64,000 nucleotides of DNA from Siphonodentalium dalli (GCA_032622095.1 CP136064.1:188471794-188535793); one strand, 5' to 3'; numbered from the stretch's first letter, positions 23,088 through 35,011 are shown. The notes: a model not told the origin generated them from the letters alone. Program-made: numbers and translations.

Positions 23088-23857
23088 GTTATACCCACCG
23101 CAACGAAGTTAGGGGGGGGGGTATACTGGAGTCAGCTCGTCCGTCCGTCCGTCTGTCGTCCGTCCGTGGACACAAATTTGTCCGGAGTTTTTCTCAGTCG
23201 TTTTTTTTATCAATTTCCGTGAAACTTGGCACAGACATCAACCACCATGGGAACCTGTGCACCTGCGATTATGACGTCTGTCAGACTTTTTTTGGTGGAG
23301 TTATCCCCCCTTTTTCGACTTAGAAAATGTTCGCAACATGTATACTTTTGTTAGAGCTTTTATTCCTACATTTTTATGTCAATTTTTTAAAAACGTGGCA
23401 CAGATATTTAGTACCATGGGAACTTGTGCACCTGCGATTATGACGTCTGTCTGACATTTTTTGGTGGAGTTATCCCCCTTTTTCGACTTAGAAACTTTTT
23501 TTGCAACATGCATAATTTTGTCCGAGCTTTTATTCCTACATTTTTCGGTCAATGTTTTTTAATCTTGGCACTGATATTTAGTACCATGGGAACCTGTGCA
23601 CCTGCGATTATGACGTCTGTCCGACATATTTTGTGTGGAGTTATTCCCCTTTTTCGACTTAGAATTTTTTTCGCAACATACATAATTTTGTCCAAGCTTT
23701 TATTCCTACATTTTTTGGTCAATAGGTTTAAGATTAGGGTTATGGTTGTACACCTGCAATGGGAACTGTTATTTTATAATTTTACCTTAATGTTTACTGA
23801 CATGTGAAACATCTTAGTATTTTAAAAACGGGGGGTATCCGTAGTCCCATTGGGACA
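23088..23857. mobile_element. Family E tandem-core element, three ~170-bp units
   Basis: The head TATACCCACCGCAACGAAG and a G run lead to (GTCC)n at 23140-23168. Three units follow, keyed on CCATGGGAACCTGTGCACC at 23245, 23414 and 23584. The tail is CGGGGGGTATCCGTAGTCCC. Several short frames inside derive only from the repeat. Confidence 0.8.
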
Positions 23858-23909
23858 AAAAACAAATTTGTTAAATGTTAAATTAAGGAAGGAGTTCTAT
23901 CTAAAAGAA

Positions 23910-23937
23910 TAAAAAAAAAAAAAAAAAAAAAAAAAAA
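23910..23937. repeat. Poly-A tract
   Basis: An uninterrupted run of about 28 A. It could mark the tail of a retroposed sequence, but nothing recognisable precedes it. Confidence 0.7.
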
Positions 23938-24572
23938 TTAAATCAAAATGTTCAAAAGATCACTGGAGCTGTTTCATTTCTGCAGATGCCTTTTCTCCTA
24001 ACAACAATAAGCTGCTCCCAATAGTGAATAATAGACCATTCAGGAGAGAAGGGTTAAAGATTGCGAGGCCTGGATCTGTGCACTTTTTGACCACCGCCAC
24101 AATCTGACCATCGATCTACTAATCTTGTTCCATCGACAGAGCTCTTATTGTCTTGCTTTACTGTTTGCAAACTATACATCTATTGAGTGAATTGTGTGTG
24201 AACATTATTGACAAATGCCAATTAAAATGGGACCTGAATGACCCCTGAAACAATTTGTCCCGGTCACGCACATATAGGTATTTCTTGTACAACATTCTTT
24301 GTGGTCTTTGTATGGAAGAGTTATAATAGGCAGCCCTCCATCAGATTCCTTGTTTTCAAGGTTGCATGATTCCACCCTCGCTGAAGAATAACAGTTTCGA
24401 GAGGACCTTTAATAACAATGTCATGTTGCATAAAGAGTGGAGTAAGTCAAGTATGCAATCGAATCAAATCTTCAACTGTTATCTTTTAAGCATTCTATAT
24501 TGATTTTGTGGAATTATTATAGAGCTCTTTAGTGGAACTCTGTGTTGTTTATACTGGATGCATATATCACCC

Positions 24573-24775
24573 AAGTCTGAGTTTAGTGTGCGCCTGTCAT
24601 TTGCAGAATGAAGTCCCCAGAGGGTGAATTTAGTGACGCTATCCTGCATAGCGGGCTAGCATCACTAAATTCACCCTCTGGGGAGACCTCATTCTGCTTA
24701 GGCTTCATCTTCTCTGGAAAGTTTCTTTATTATCAAATTTCTATATATCACATGGATTCTATTTCTATTTACACC
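24573..24775. mobile_element. Family B element, left hairpin plus partial spacer
   Basis: CTGAGTTTAGTGTGCGCCTG and GAATGAAGTCCCCAGAGGG lead into the hairpin with loop CATAGCGGGCTAGCATCAC. The spacer TTATTATCAAATTTC ends where a C/G-rich family E head begins. Confidence 0.88.
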
Positions 24776-25192
24776 CCCCCCCCCCACCTCTCAACAAAGT
24801 TGTTGGGGGGGGGGTATTCTAGATTCTAGAATCAGCTTGGTCAACCGTCGTCCTTCGTCCGTCCATGGACACAAATTTGTCCGGAGTTTTTCTTAGTCGT
24901 TTTTCAATCATTTTCCGTGAAACTTGGCACATGTTGACATCAACCACCATGTGAACCTGTGCACCTGCGATTATGACGTCTGTCTGACTCTATTTGGTTG
25001 AGTTATCCCCCTTTTTCGACTTAAATTATACCAAATTTTCGCCGAGCTTTTATACCTACATTTTTTTAATTTGGCTCAGATATTTAGTACCATGGGAGCC
25101 TGTACACCTGCGATTATGACGTCTGTCCGACTTTTTTTGGTGGAGTTATTCCCCTTTTTCGACATAGAAAATTTTCGGTCAATGTTTATGAA
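24772..25192. mobile_element. Family E tandem-core element related to the 23-kb copy
   Basis: C run, TCTCAACAAAG, G run and a short GTCC head. Two to three units carry AACCTGTGCACCTGCGATTA or TGTACACCTGCGATTATG. It shares the core word ATTATGACGTCTGTC with 23088-23857. Confidence 0.75.
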
Positions 25193-25221
25193 AAAAAAAA
25201 AATTAGATAGTTCGATCCAGA

Positions 25222-25285
25222 AACTCATGAGATATTTTGGTGTTCAAACAAAAACTGTAGGTAATCTTTATTTATTTTATTTATA
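25222..25285. mobile_element. Family F, single arm
   Basis: AAACTCATGAGATATTTTGG and CAAACAAAAACTGTAGGTA match the right arm of the hairpin at 3926-4068. Confidence 0.7.
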
Positions 25286-25566
25286 TCAATATTTTGAGAT
25301 AACTTTTTTTTATTTTTGAGATAATATCTAATTTTGATAAAAGCTTGGATGTGGGTACGTGTCATTACAGTGATGGATGGAGAGGGAACAACATCATTCC
25401 CCTGCATCACCACCTCGGCTTTAAACATTGTCACATTCATAAACACTAAATGGTTTATCATCTTGGAATCTGGGAACATTATGACCACTATTATTAAAAT
25501 GGTCTATCATCTTCGAATCTGGGAACATTACGTATGATAAATATCGTACAGCTTGTCATTGACTAT

Positions 25567-25786
25567 GCAGTAATGCCCTAAGTAATCGACTCCATATTAA
25601 ACCACAGCAGAATTATGGGTAACTTTTCAGGATTTAGTCGGAAATATGGCTTGTTGCCATTCATCGGAACGCTCTCCACAAGAGCTTTCCAATGAATGGC
25701 AACAAGCTATATATCCGACTAAATCCTGAAAAGTTACCCATAATTCTGCTGTGGTTAAGGAGTCGATTAATTAGAGCATTACTGTA
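25567..25786. mobile_element. Family A palindromic MITE (copy 4)
   Basis: Both arms are present, from CAGTAATGCCCTAAGTAATC to TTAGAGCATTACTGTA. The two arms carry different changes (AAGTAAT and TAATTAGAGC), so they diverged independently. Confidence 0.93.
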
Positions 25787-26276
25787 TATATGCAAAATTA
25801 TTGGTCCTCAGTTGAGGATATAGCCCACTTCACATCTGGCTCAGGTCTACTTCTCCCCTCCGACCACTATATTTGCACAGACAACTTCAAGCCATGCATC
25901 AAGTTTGTGCAGAATCAATATGTGTGGTTATGGGGTTTTGACAGCAAGAATAATTCATCTAACTTCATGAAATGAAGGAGTTTGTGATTGGGGTTGAATT
26001 ATTGAGAAGTTCTCTTTAAATTTCGAGAAATTATCTAAAAATATAGGGAACTAAATATTTTGAGATAAATAAAATAATGTCAATGTCGTATTTCAGCTAT
26101 CGTATCAAAGAGTATAAATACAGTTTGGGGGACACATTTTTTGTGAAACTTCCTCAGAATTTATCGAACCATGCAAACTGCATCCACTTTATATGTACTT
26201 CAAAATCTGTCAATCCATAAAATATTCTAATGTTTCAAGACTGAACTCTGTCCATGGTAGACAAACCATGAAATAC

Positions 26277-26400
26277 ATTAATGCCCTAAATAATCGACTC
26301 CTTAACCACAGCAGAATTATGGGTAACTTTTCAGGATTTAGTCGGAAATATGGCTTGTTGCCATTCATCGGAAAGCTCTCACTGAGAGGGCATTACTGTA
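26277..26400. mobile_element. Family A MITE (copy 5), one arm fused to the opposite tip
   Basis: A complete left arm to CTCTCACTGAGAG is joined directly to GGCATTACTGTA. This is an internal deletion that removed nearly all of the right arm. Confidence 0.9.
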
Positions 26401-26447
26401 TATATAACTTAATAAAGTGTTGATCATGGTGTGGAAGTAATCCAGCT

Positions 26448-26655
26448 TTAACCTTTTCTTGATGGGAGATGCGCTGGTGCCACAATAAAGCATATATAAG
26501 AGAATGCACTGTCTTACAATTAAGGTCAGGGTAAATATTGTTAGGCCAATGTATTCTCTTGTATATGCGAGGCTCCTTGTGTGAGATTTACATATATAAG
26601 AGAATACATTGGGTTTTTGCAAAATTTCAGGAAGCTCCAGTCATGGAAGGGATAA
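26448..26655. mobile_element. Family C element (copy 8, reverse)
   Basis: TTAACCTTTTCTTGATGGG to CAGTCATGGAAGGGATAA, with a shortened first module. Confidence 0.85.
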
Positions 26656-26699
26656 TAAAGCTTTAAAATGGTAAGATGTCATTCTACCCTTTCAGCTCT

Positions 26700-27132
26700 G
26701 GCAGCTTGTGGACAATATCGGAATAGCGTCACTAATTTCACCTCATGCGGGACCTCATTCTGCAAATGACAGGCACACTAAACGCATGCTTGTACTTGAA
26801 TCAGAGAGACGTACCATTCAACAGTAGCTTCTGTCACTTGTAAATAATTTTGTTCAACCAACTGTGTTTTTCGTTACCATTTCCCTTCTGTTCAGTTTCT
26901 ATATCCCCTAAATTGCAGAAGATAAATGCATAACCGAGGTGACTAATTGGTCAACATCACCAACTACAACTGGGGAACTTCAATCCGATCCTAGGTCTTC
27001 CATAGCAGTTGAGGCCTAAGCAGAATGAGGTCCCCAGAGGGTGAATTTAGTGATGCTATGCGGGATAGTGTCACTAAATTCACCCTCTGAGGACCTCATT
27101 CAAATGATTGGCACACTAAACTCAGGCTTGTT
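26700..27132. mobile_element. Family B element, degraded left part and intact right hairpin
   Basis: An end segment at about 26700-26795 (GGGACCTCATTCTGCAAATG, then GGCACACTAAAC) is followed by the spacer (CCCTTCTGTTCAGTTTC, CAACATCACCAACT). The right hairpin at 27015-27130 ends CACACTAAACTCAGGCTTG. The left segment is the reverse of the usual left hairpin, so it may come from a second copy. Confidence 0.8.
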
Positions 27133-27474
27133 CAAGTACATGTATGTAGTTTAATCCTCAGAAGCAATAGAGAACGTTCAAAGAAGAGAACCATTTTAAG
27201 TATACATTTGAGGAGTCTCCTCCCCTCAGCAGAAATCTGTTATTGATCTAAGAAGCCTCTATATTGATGGAAGGGGTGTCACTCTACTTTGAAATGGTTT
27301 CATTCCACGTCTGATCAATGCTACTCTACAGAGTTGGCTATTCTTCAGGATTAATCAGCTGGTCTATAGTGCAGGATGTTAGTGCTTGGGAGAAAATAAA
27401 GCAAGTTCATTCAGCACCACAATGGTTGAAACCAAGTGAGAAAAAAATTGCCTCTAATAAAACTCCCAATAAAA

Positions 27475-27640
27475 TACAGTAATGCCCTAAGTAATCAACC
27501 ACTTAACCACAGCAGAATTATGGGTAACTTTTCAGGATTTAGTCGATGAATGGCAACAAGCCATATTTCCGACTAAATCCTGAAAAGTTACCCATAATTC
27601 TGCTGTGGTTAAGGAGTCGATTAATTAGAGCATTACTGTA
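27475..27640. mobile_element. Family A palindromic MITE (copy 6), centre deleted
   Basis: The left arm runs to GGATTTAGTCG, then jumps to ATGAATGGCAACAAGCC. The right arm is complete to GCATTACTGTA. Confidence 0.92.
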
Positions 27641-27654
27641 TAAATAAGATTCCT

Positions 27655-27836
27655 GATGACTGAGGCTCAGTTGGTAAGGTGCATTAGGCCAAAATATTAA
27701 AGTCGTTCAGTGACGGCTTGAAGCCTGTCACGTTCAGATTTGTAATCCACTCACAGGAAAGGTAATGTGAATCGAGTATCTTGTCAAGTTGGTCAGTAGA
27801 TTATGTCATGAATCTCAACTCTGGCTACACCCTGGG
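27655..27836. mobile_element. SINE-like repeat
   Basis: GAGGCTCAGTTGGTAAGGTG resembles a tRNA box A. The 3' part (TGTCATGAATCTCAACTC, TGGCTACACC) is shared with 43003-43075. A box B was not clearly found. Confidence 0.4.
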
Positions 27837-28430
27837 AACTTTTTTGTCCGCAGACATTCTGTTGGAGGACTATTGTAATGACCCTCTGCTGTGCGTGTGT
27901 GTGTGTCCATCTCGGAACTTTGTCTGAGCCTGTAGTCTGTCATTTTCTCTTCAATTTTTTTTAAACTTTGCACATATATCAACCAGCATGGGAACCTGCG
28001 ATTTTGAGTTCAGTCTGAGTCATTTTGGCAGAGTTATTGCCATTTTTTTTTCAACATATAATCGTACATCCTGGGATGCATCTTTTGTCTGAGCCTGTAT
28101 TCCGTCATTTTCCTGTCAATTTTTTAAAAACTTGGCACAGTTGTCAACCAGCATGGGAACCTGCGCACCTTTGATTTTGAGTTCAGTTGGAATAATTTTT
28201 GCAGATGTATTGCCATTTTTCAACATAGAAATGTTTTTATGTTTTTTAATTTAGAGTTATTCGCCCTTAATTTCTCGACACATTGAAGATGTGCAATATA
28301 ATTAGTGAATATGCAATTTGTATCATATTGGTGTAATCAATTCCTCGTGCAGTTTGTAGTATATGGAACTGAATCTTCAAACTTCAAACTTGCCACCTTC
28401 GTCTGGGGACATTTTGTCAGTGACCTTTTA
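27837..28430. mobile_element. Family E-type tandem-core element
   Basis: Two ~165-bp units keyed on CAACCAGCATGGGAACCTGC begin near 27980 and 28145. It opens with TTTTTTGTCCGCAGACATTC and ends CTTCGTCTGGGGACATTTTG, then TGACCTTTT. It has a GT run in place of a (GTCC)n run. Confidence 0.7.
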
Positions 28431-28489
28431 TTGATATTGCGACCTGTTCTTACTGGGAACTTTATAAGTTAAGACATTTAATAAACAAT

Positions 28490-28750
28490 GCAGGGAGTAT
28501 ATTTCATTGTTAATACTTGTTCCTTAATAATCCATTTCATAGTTGGGGGTGGTTCCATCTCGAGATTGCATGATATTTGTGAATTTTGTGAGACGTTGTC
28601 ACAACAAACATTGAATTGATTACCTGGGAGAAATTCCATGATTATAAGCGACACGAAGAAAAATTGCTAACCAATTACCTAATCATGCAATCTCGAGCTG
28701 GGACCTTCACTGAAAGTGAAATACATTATTAATACATTCTACTAACATCG
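28490..28750. repeat. Inverted repeat (family N)
   Basis: TTTCATTGTTAATACTTG and CATCTCGAGATTGCATGAT at 28500-28580 pair with ATCATGCAATCTCGAG and TGAAATACATTATTAATAC at 28680-28740. The right-arm words recur at 21935-21990. Confidence 0.6.
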
Positions 28751-29199
28751 CTGAAAATCTCAAGCAAATCGACCGTACCACTCCATAGAAAACATCATCC
28801 GAATTATGCTCAATTGTCAATATTTACTTCTCGATTCAGGATGCAACTATTGGCTATAAACTAACTAAGAGCCATCAAGAGTCATTGCATTAATGAATAT
28901 ATAAGAATGACGGTGTGTGTGTTGTCAATTTGGATGTAATATTTGTAACAAAATATAATAACTACTTTGAGCAAGATTATTCTCCGTTTCTATTTGATCA
29001 CCCTACCGGAGTGTTTAACATCACTTTAATGTATAGAAATAGCCAACTCATAAAAAGGTGTAGATGTTTTTGATATACTCTGTAAGTCTTATGGTCTAAA
29101 TTAAAGAGTTATCCATCTCTTATTATAAGTTTAATGTACTACAGCCATAATCATATTCAATATCAGTGGAACTGAAAACGTGCGTCAATCGCTGTTCTA

Positions 29200-29570
29200 T
29201 ACTTAAAGGTACTCAATCTGATTCAATGGTCCCCATATCATCAGATTCCAACAACAACAACATTTTTTGAAAACGTGTTATTTTTCAACATTTTGTTCAA
29301 CAAAATATGGCCGGTTTGATATACACACAGAGCCACTTGATTTTAGAGTTATTCCTCTTCATCTGCAATTTGGTTCAAGACCGTCGCTTTGACGAATCTT
29401 TTTCCAAATTACATATCTCGAGAAATAAAAATTTAAAAAATCGATCACTTGGAGCTAAATTCATGGGTGGGTTCCTCGACTTGAATAAAATATTTTTTAC
29501 TCTCGAAGCCAAAGAAATAGTAATTTGGGAGCAATAGTACAGATTGTGCATCTTTAAAGCATCTTTGTGT
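29200..29570. repeat. Family O repeat (copy 1)
   Basis: Phrases GACCGTCGCTTTGACGA, ATATCTCGAGAAATAA, GGGTTCCTCGACTTGA and CAAAGAAATAGTAATTTGGG match the reverse complement of 49775-49975 just downstream of CASK exon 2 of this pair. Small frames here are repeat-derived. Confidence 0.6.
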
Positions 29571-30710
29571 AATCTGGGAATATGAATACAACAGTGAACA
29601 AGAATCAGTGGCTTATTTCATGCTTAGGCCTATGGCAATTTAGTCCATCTCTAGAAAGTTCTGTAATAAACAAGGATGAAATGAGTTTTTATAGAATTAC
29701 AACTGTAGACCCAGGCAAACCTGCTATGTACCCTGTCCAGGGTTGGGGTAATTGTAATCAAAGTAATCGATTACACAATTTGGGTCCCTGTCATTCTTGA
29801 CATAGATGAGAGATGAACTGACAGGCTGAATTTGTATTGAGCCTGTCATCATGACTTGCAATAATGACAAGCTGAAAAAGTGAAGAATTCCTAAATAATT
29901 TCAAGACTTTAATTAACCATAGTATTATAGATATATAAAGATAAGACTATTTATTGAGTTGTGAAAATGTCAAATCATTGAGTTCACCTTCTATGATAAA
30001 CTGCTGCTTTTTACTTTAAAAATAGTTGCAGTTTTTCTGAAATATAATACTGGCTCCTTGAGTTTTATATCAGGAAGTTCTTGAAACCACTCCAGTTTAT
30101 AATAGCATTTTAATAGCATTTACCTACATAAGCCAGCGCTGCTTTTATGAAGTGTCTATTAAAAATATCAATATTTCACAAGGAACCACAAAGTGAAAAT
30201 GGCTCCTTGTGAAAAGACCATCACTGGTTCCAAAATTAGTCTTGACGTTGAAACAACATCCATTAGCTTTTAGCCGGAGCAATATAATAAGCCTCTCCAA
30301 ACCCCAACTAATGATCATCAAGTCAGTACTGTCTGGACAATAGGGGTATGGTCAGGTCAGTACTCTATATTTTATGGTCAATCTTCCATATTTATGATGG
30401 GTATCTTGGAGGGCTCTGCTGTAATTAATTGGGTAAGATCTATGATAATATATACATATTAGTGGTTATGTTTAGTTTGCCAGCTCTTTCCAAATGATTT
30501 TTGCTCTGTTCTAGATGCTGTTGATCATTATTAATTTTTTTCTCTTGGTAAACGTTTATGGACTATTGTGTCTTTTCACTCTCAAAATTTTCAGCTCAAC
30601 AATAATGTAAAAAAGGGACAAATTTAGATTGAGATATTGAACATTCTTCTCCTTAAATTGTGCCATTCACGCATTAAATTAAGACAAGTGACTTCTCTTT
30701 GTTATTATGG
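29571..30710. other. No gene or element recognised
   Basis: AT-rich, with short frames only. A small direct repeat (GGTCAGTACT) lies at about 30325-30362. Confidence 0.5.
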
Positions 30711-30978
30711 TACCCTAAATAATCGACTCCTTAACCATAGCAGAATTATGGGTAACTTTTCAGGATTTAGTTCGAAATATGGCTTGTTGCCATTCATCGG
30801 AAAGCTCTCACTGAGAGCTTTCCGATGAAGTATGGCTTATGCCCTAAATAGTCGACTCCTTAACCACAGCAAAATTATGGGTAATTTCAGGATTTAGTCG
30901 GAAATATGGCTTGTTGCCATTCATCGGAAAGTTCTCACTGCTGTGATTAAGGAATTGATTATTTAGGGCATTACTGTA
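30711..30978. mobile_element. Two family A copies in tandem (copies 7a and 7b)
   Basis: A left arm with the tip at 30711-30830 is followed by a second copy at 30838-30978. The second has a left arm (a TTC deletion in ATGGGTAATTTCAGG) and a shortened right arm ending GGCATTACTGTA. They probably arose by insertion of one copy in another followed by deletion. Confidence 0.85.
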
Positions 30979-31442
30979 TGCCTATTCCTAAAAGGAAAAG
31001 AAACCACGCATCACAATTAGTGAATATGATTGAGAAGAATGAAATTGTGTTTGCTGACTGTAAAAGGAATTTCATTTACTAAATTATTATCAAACTTGCT
31101 GAAACAGGTTTGCCTACAAAAGAGGTAACTGTAGAAGTTTAAAGTTTAAGCCTTGCTGTTCGTATTAACTTGACGATGAGTTTCAAAAGTGTAACCTTTA
31201 ATATACTGCAATTGACACTTCATAAAATAGGTATTTTGGGAAATATAGAACTGGTATGGTCTTAAATATTGTATAAATTGAGCACACCTAAAGCTTTAGA
31301 ATATAATGTCATATAATATTAATGTCACTTTGCACGATGCGTTAGTGTGATGTGATGGTCGTATAATTAAAATGTTTGGAAGATTGAAATTATTTTTGTT
31401 CTTGCAACCCGAACATGTGGCTCAGGGACTGTATGCCCCAAA

Positions 31443-32357
31443 ACACGCTGATCATCCTATAATACCCGCTGCAGGTAAATATTAAATAAACACCATTGCG
31501 GGCACGAGTGAAGACTACAGGCAGGTTTGTTTTGAGGGAAATTATGTCATTAATTGTTTTTCTTCGGACACAAGTCCGGATCCACGAGGTGCTTGATGAA
31601 ATCATCTTCAGCCAAATGTCAACAGTTCGACGAATAAAGCTCCATAAAGTGATGAATTGTGAGAATTAGCTTCAATTTTTCGAATTTGTGTGTTTGCAGC
31701 TCCAAGATGAGTGCTTGGTGATAAATTTGGACATCGTTGTCAACGTTACATTGTTATACATGTAGATAGTTTAGGAAACTAAATCTACATTCACATTGGA
31801 ATTTGTGCATTTAAGTAGGAAATTATTGACAATTGCATATGATACTCCGTGGTGTCGGAGTAAACCCCAAAGTGGGCACGATTTTGCCCGCATCGCAATT
31901 TACTCCTGCCCGCATTATGTTTTACTTTAACGATGTCTTTATTCGAGTTACTGGAAAGGGATTTGGGTTTTATAGTATAAAAACATGTAATGGGTAGAGT
32001 GTCCCATATAGATTGTTCCACGTTTTCAAAACAATTCTCAAGAAGTGTTTGCAGTGAAAGTTTTGCTGAATGAAACTTAAATTTACCCCGAAATTCCGAA
32101 TGCGCTCGACTAAGATTGTGTTTTTCTCCAGAACTGATATCTGAATTTTATCTGAACTCCTGTCACAGCATAAATAGTCATTGCCTATCATATATGCGTC
32201 TTTCATTGGTTGGTACAACTTCTAAATTGAATACTTTTAACTGATTAGACTAGCCCTGGTATGAACAACTCTAACTGTTATAGCCCGATGTGCAGTTTAC
32301 TGACGCCCCCACCAGGGTTTACTGCCTGCAGCGGGGATTATAGGATGACCAGCGTGC
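31443..32357. mobile_element. Element bounded by ~32-bp inverted repeats
   Basis: The stretch 31443-31475 (CACGCTGATCATCCTATAAT then CCCGCTGCAGG) is the complement of 32325-32356 with about two mismatches. The interior (about 0.85 kb) has no recognised ORF. GTGGGCACGATTTTGCCCGC lies at 31871-31890. Whether the repeats are the true termini is uncertain. Confidence 0.55.
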
Positions 32358-32712
32358 AAAAGACGTAGCAAATCTTCCATCACAAAACTTATAAAGCAGG
32401 TCTTCTTTGTCAAGCAATTTGATCAATAAAGACTATTCCATCTAATCTGAAATTTGAATGAACCATTGGTAAATGACATACCGTATTGTAATATCTGGCC
32501 ATATATACATTGGCTAATGACGTATTGTAATATCTGACCGTACACTACCTGTTGCCCGTATACATGTTCCAAATGCAGTTATCTATTGAGCGTGAACTAG
32601 AAGTCATTGACTGTGAAGTTGAACCATGAAATTAGTGATGTTTTCGCCAAATTTACAACAACATTTAACCGTTTGTACGAGAATTGGTAGTTCTCAACCT
32701 GCCTATTAATAC

Positions 32713-33103
32713 TTAACCCTTTCAGTGCCAGGTCCGATTTTTCTGTCAACCCATATACCCTGTGCCAATGCATTCTCTTATATATGCGAGTCGACCATAG
32801 GTCGCCTCGCATATATAAGAGAATGCATTGGCCTAACAATTTTTCATCATTTGTTATTATTTTTTACAATTTTAATAATTTTTTACAATATTCTTTAACA
32901 GACTTATTTTGTAGGTTTAGTGCCAGGGAATCTTACGTTTTTCATGGGCATCAAAATTATTACTATGAATACTTGGTGATAGATTTGAGTTATAACATGC
33001 CCCTAAGGTTATATTTTTTTTTTTTTTTTTTTTTTTTTAGGGAAGATTTTACAGACCGTAAATTAGGGCCAATGAGATCGGCTCCTGGCATTGAAAGGGT
33101 TAA
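32713..33103. mobile_element. Family D element with TTAA at both ends
   Basis: TTAACCCTTTCAGTGCCAGG at the left is matched by CCTGGCATTGAAAGGGTTAA at the right. A 67-bp near-perfect palindrome at 32765-32831 is built on CAATGCATTCTC…TATATGCGAG, shared with family C. A poly-T run lies at 33014-33039. It is piggyBac-like by ends and target. Confidence 0.88.
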
Positions 33104-33110
33104 TACAGAT

Positions 33111-33214
33111 ATAGTAATGCCTAAATAATCGACTCCTTAACCACAGCAGAATTATGGGTAATATTTTCAGGAAATAGTCAGAAATATGGCTTGCTGCCAT
33201 TCATTGGAAAGCTC
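33111..33214. mobile_element. Family A MITE (copy 8), left arm only
   Basis: TAGTAATGCCTAAATAATCG to CATTGGAAAGCTC. The right arm is replaced by CCAGATGATAG, a word repeated upstream of CASK exon at 34017. Confidence 0.88.
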
Positions 33215-34051
33215 CCAGATGATAGAAGCGAGTGGTGGATTAATTCATTAAATACCTTACCTATAAAATAGGTTAATTTATATGCTAATATGTTCATTTT
33301 GTCATCTAATTACTATGCACATGCGCAAATATATCAACCCCACACACTGACCTACGTTTTTATCATTTCTATATACTATCACTATGCACATGCGTAAATA
33401 CTGTACTATGGATGTTGACTTCCATACACATGGTACAGACACCCTGAACATCACATAAGTAGGGATGGCTATTTAAGCCGTTCTTCTTTAGTATCTTGAT
33501 GTTTATACCAGTTACAAATATTGGTAATGAGTCAGGTGTCTGCAGCCTGATATTTCGGGCTTCCGAGTTATTGTCAATTTCGCTTCAGCCCGATATTTCG
33601 TGCTACCATTCAAAGGGTTAAGACAATCTCACTCCATTTTCAGTTTGAAATTTTCCAATTCTGATTCGCTCATGAAATTTCCAACTGTTAAACATTTTGA
33701 CCTGAACTAGGATCCTATGTCACCATGTCCCTGGTGTATCAGGTTTGAATAAGAACTGACCATCGATCATACTCAGCATCTCAGCCTCATGGAAAATCTT
33801 ATTTTAAGCATGTGCCTAACTGAGTTTCTGCCAGGCAAACTCATTGCTTTTCCAATTAGCCCAGTTTTCCCTACAGTGAGCACTGCATTTGTGATACACA
33901 ACTGACACATTATGAAGTTTTTCCTCACGTTTATTAGATCAATCCGAACAATAGCCAGCGAAGAAAGAAATCAAACAGGTCAAATGATCAATAATAAATG
34001 GCCAATATATTCTTTCCAGATGATAGGAGCGAGTGATGGATTAATTCACTA
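33213..34051. repeat. 35-bp direct repeat pair
   Basis: CAGATGATAGAAGCGAGTGG at 33213-33247 and CAGATGATAGGAGCGAGTGA at 34017-34051 are each followed by TGGATTAATTCA. The second lies about 40 bp upstream of the CASK exon acceptor and is preceded by TTCTTTC, so its CAG looks like an acceptor. Confidence 0.75.
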
Positions 34052-34088
34052 CGACGTTCTATTTATGTATATCACACTCTCTTTCCAG

Positions 34089-34201
34089 AGGTCCATTTAG
34101 CATTGTCCGAAGATGTGTGCGGAAGGAAACGGGACGTCAATATGCTGTCAAAATTGTTGATGTTGCTAAATTCACATCGAGTCCAGGATTAAGCACTGAT
34201 G
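34089..34201 (+). CDS. CASK: CASK coding exon (kinase domain N-lobe, glycine loop to ATP lysine)
   Basis: This exon belongs to the CASK scaffold kinase, a membrane-associated guanylate kinase that links neurexin or syndecan tails to Mint/Veli partners at synapses and cell junctions. It is preceded by a pyrimidine-rich tract ending in AG and followed by GTCAGT. Its 113 bases carry one base of a split codon, 37 codons and one base of the next codon. The peptide begins [15 protein letters not shown] and continues [15 protein letters not shown], which corresponds to residues 21-57 of vertebrate CASK. That covers the glycine-rich loop and the lysine equivalent to Lys41. Differences from the vertebrate protein are conservative (Ile for Val in FSVV, Tyr for Phe before AVK, Asp for Glu in LSTE). 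An acceptor two bases later (AG at 34089-34090) is possible but would break the expected phase. The preceding exon, encoding the N-terminus up to the glycine loop, was not found in the window. Confidence 0.95.
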
Positions 34202-34587
34202 GTCAGTACCTAGTTACTTGTTATGCGGTATCCTTCACAGGTGTTTCCATGACATTGCCACGTGGTTGTATGACACCATCTTGAGATGTTTGTATGACCC
34301 TGACATTGTCAGGTGGTATTAAACTTGACAACATTTTCAGGTGTTTATAAAGAAAATAATCAATTGGTTTCAACAATTACCTGACATAATTCACTAGAGG
34401 CGTCGGTAGTCTGCTCATTCGGGTTTTACCTATAGGTCCAACTCTCCAAGTGAATTATGGCTTGTAATCATCCAAGCCAATTGATTATTCTGTTTATTAC
34501 ACTCTTTCCATTATTAGCCTATAATTTGTTAGTCCCTGATTATCCCATGTTGAACCCCAATTTCAGTTGTCTGGATGAAGATGTCTT

Positions 34588-34876
34588 TTAACCCTTCCAT
34601 GACTGGAGCTTCCTGAATTTTTGTGAAAACCCAATGCATTCTCTTTATTTTGTTCAGGTAACCCGACCGACTACTTTTTTGGTGCGACTCTAAATATTTT
34701 TCTCCCATAGGGAGCCTCGCATATATAATAAGAGAGTACATTGGCCTAACAGATAATTACCTTGACGTTGTAAGCCAGTGCATTCTCTTTATGGAAGACT
34801 TGCATATATATGAGAATGCACTGGCACAGGATCTTTGATGCTGCACCAGAAGCAGCTCCAGTCATGAAAGGGTTAA
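34588..34876. mobile_element. Family C element (copy 9), with a ~55-bp insert
   Basis: TTAACCCTTCCATGACTGG to GTCATGAAAGGGTTAA. The first module is interrupted by a foreign stretch (about 34640-34700, GGTAACCCGACCGACTAC). Confidence 0.9.
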
Positions 34877-35011
34877 ATATTTAAAATGATTACACTTGAC
34901 CTCATTTTGAAATTTGTGAATACTAGAAATCACAATTCGACTCTCCACGCTCAGCAGTTATAGTAGAACGTGATCGAAGATTTGCAGGCCTCAAAATATG
35001 TTGCTGAACAT

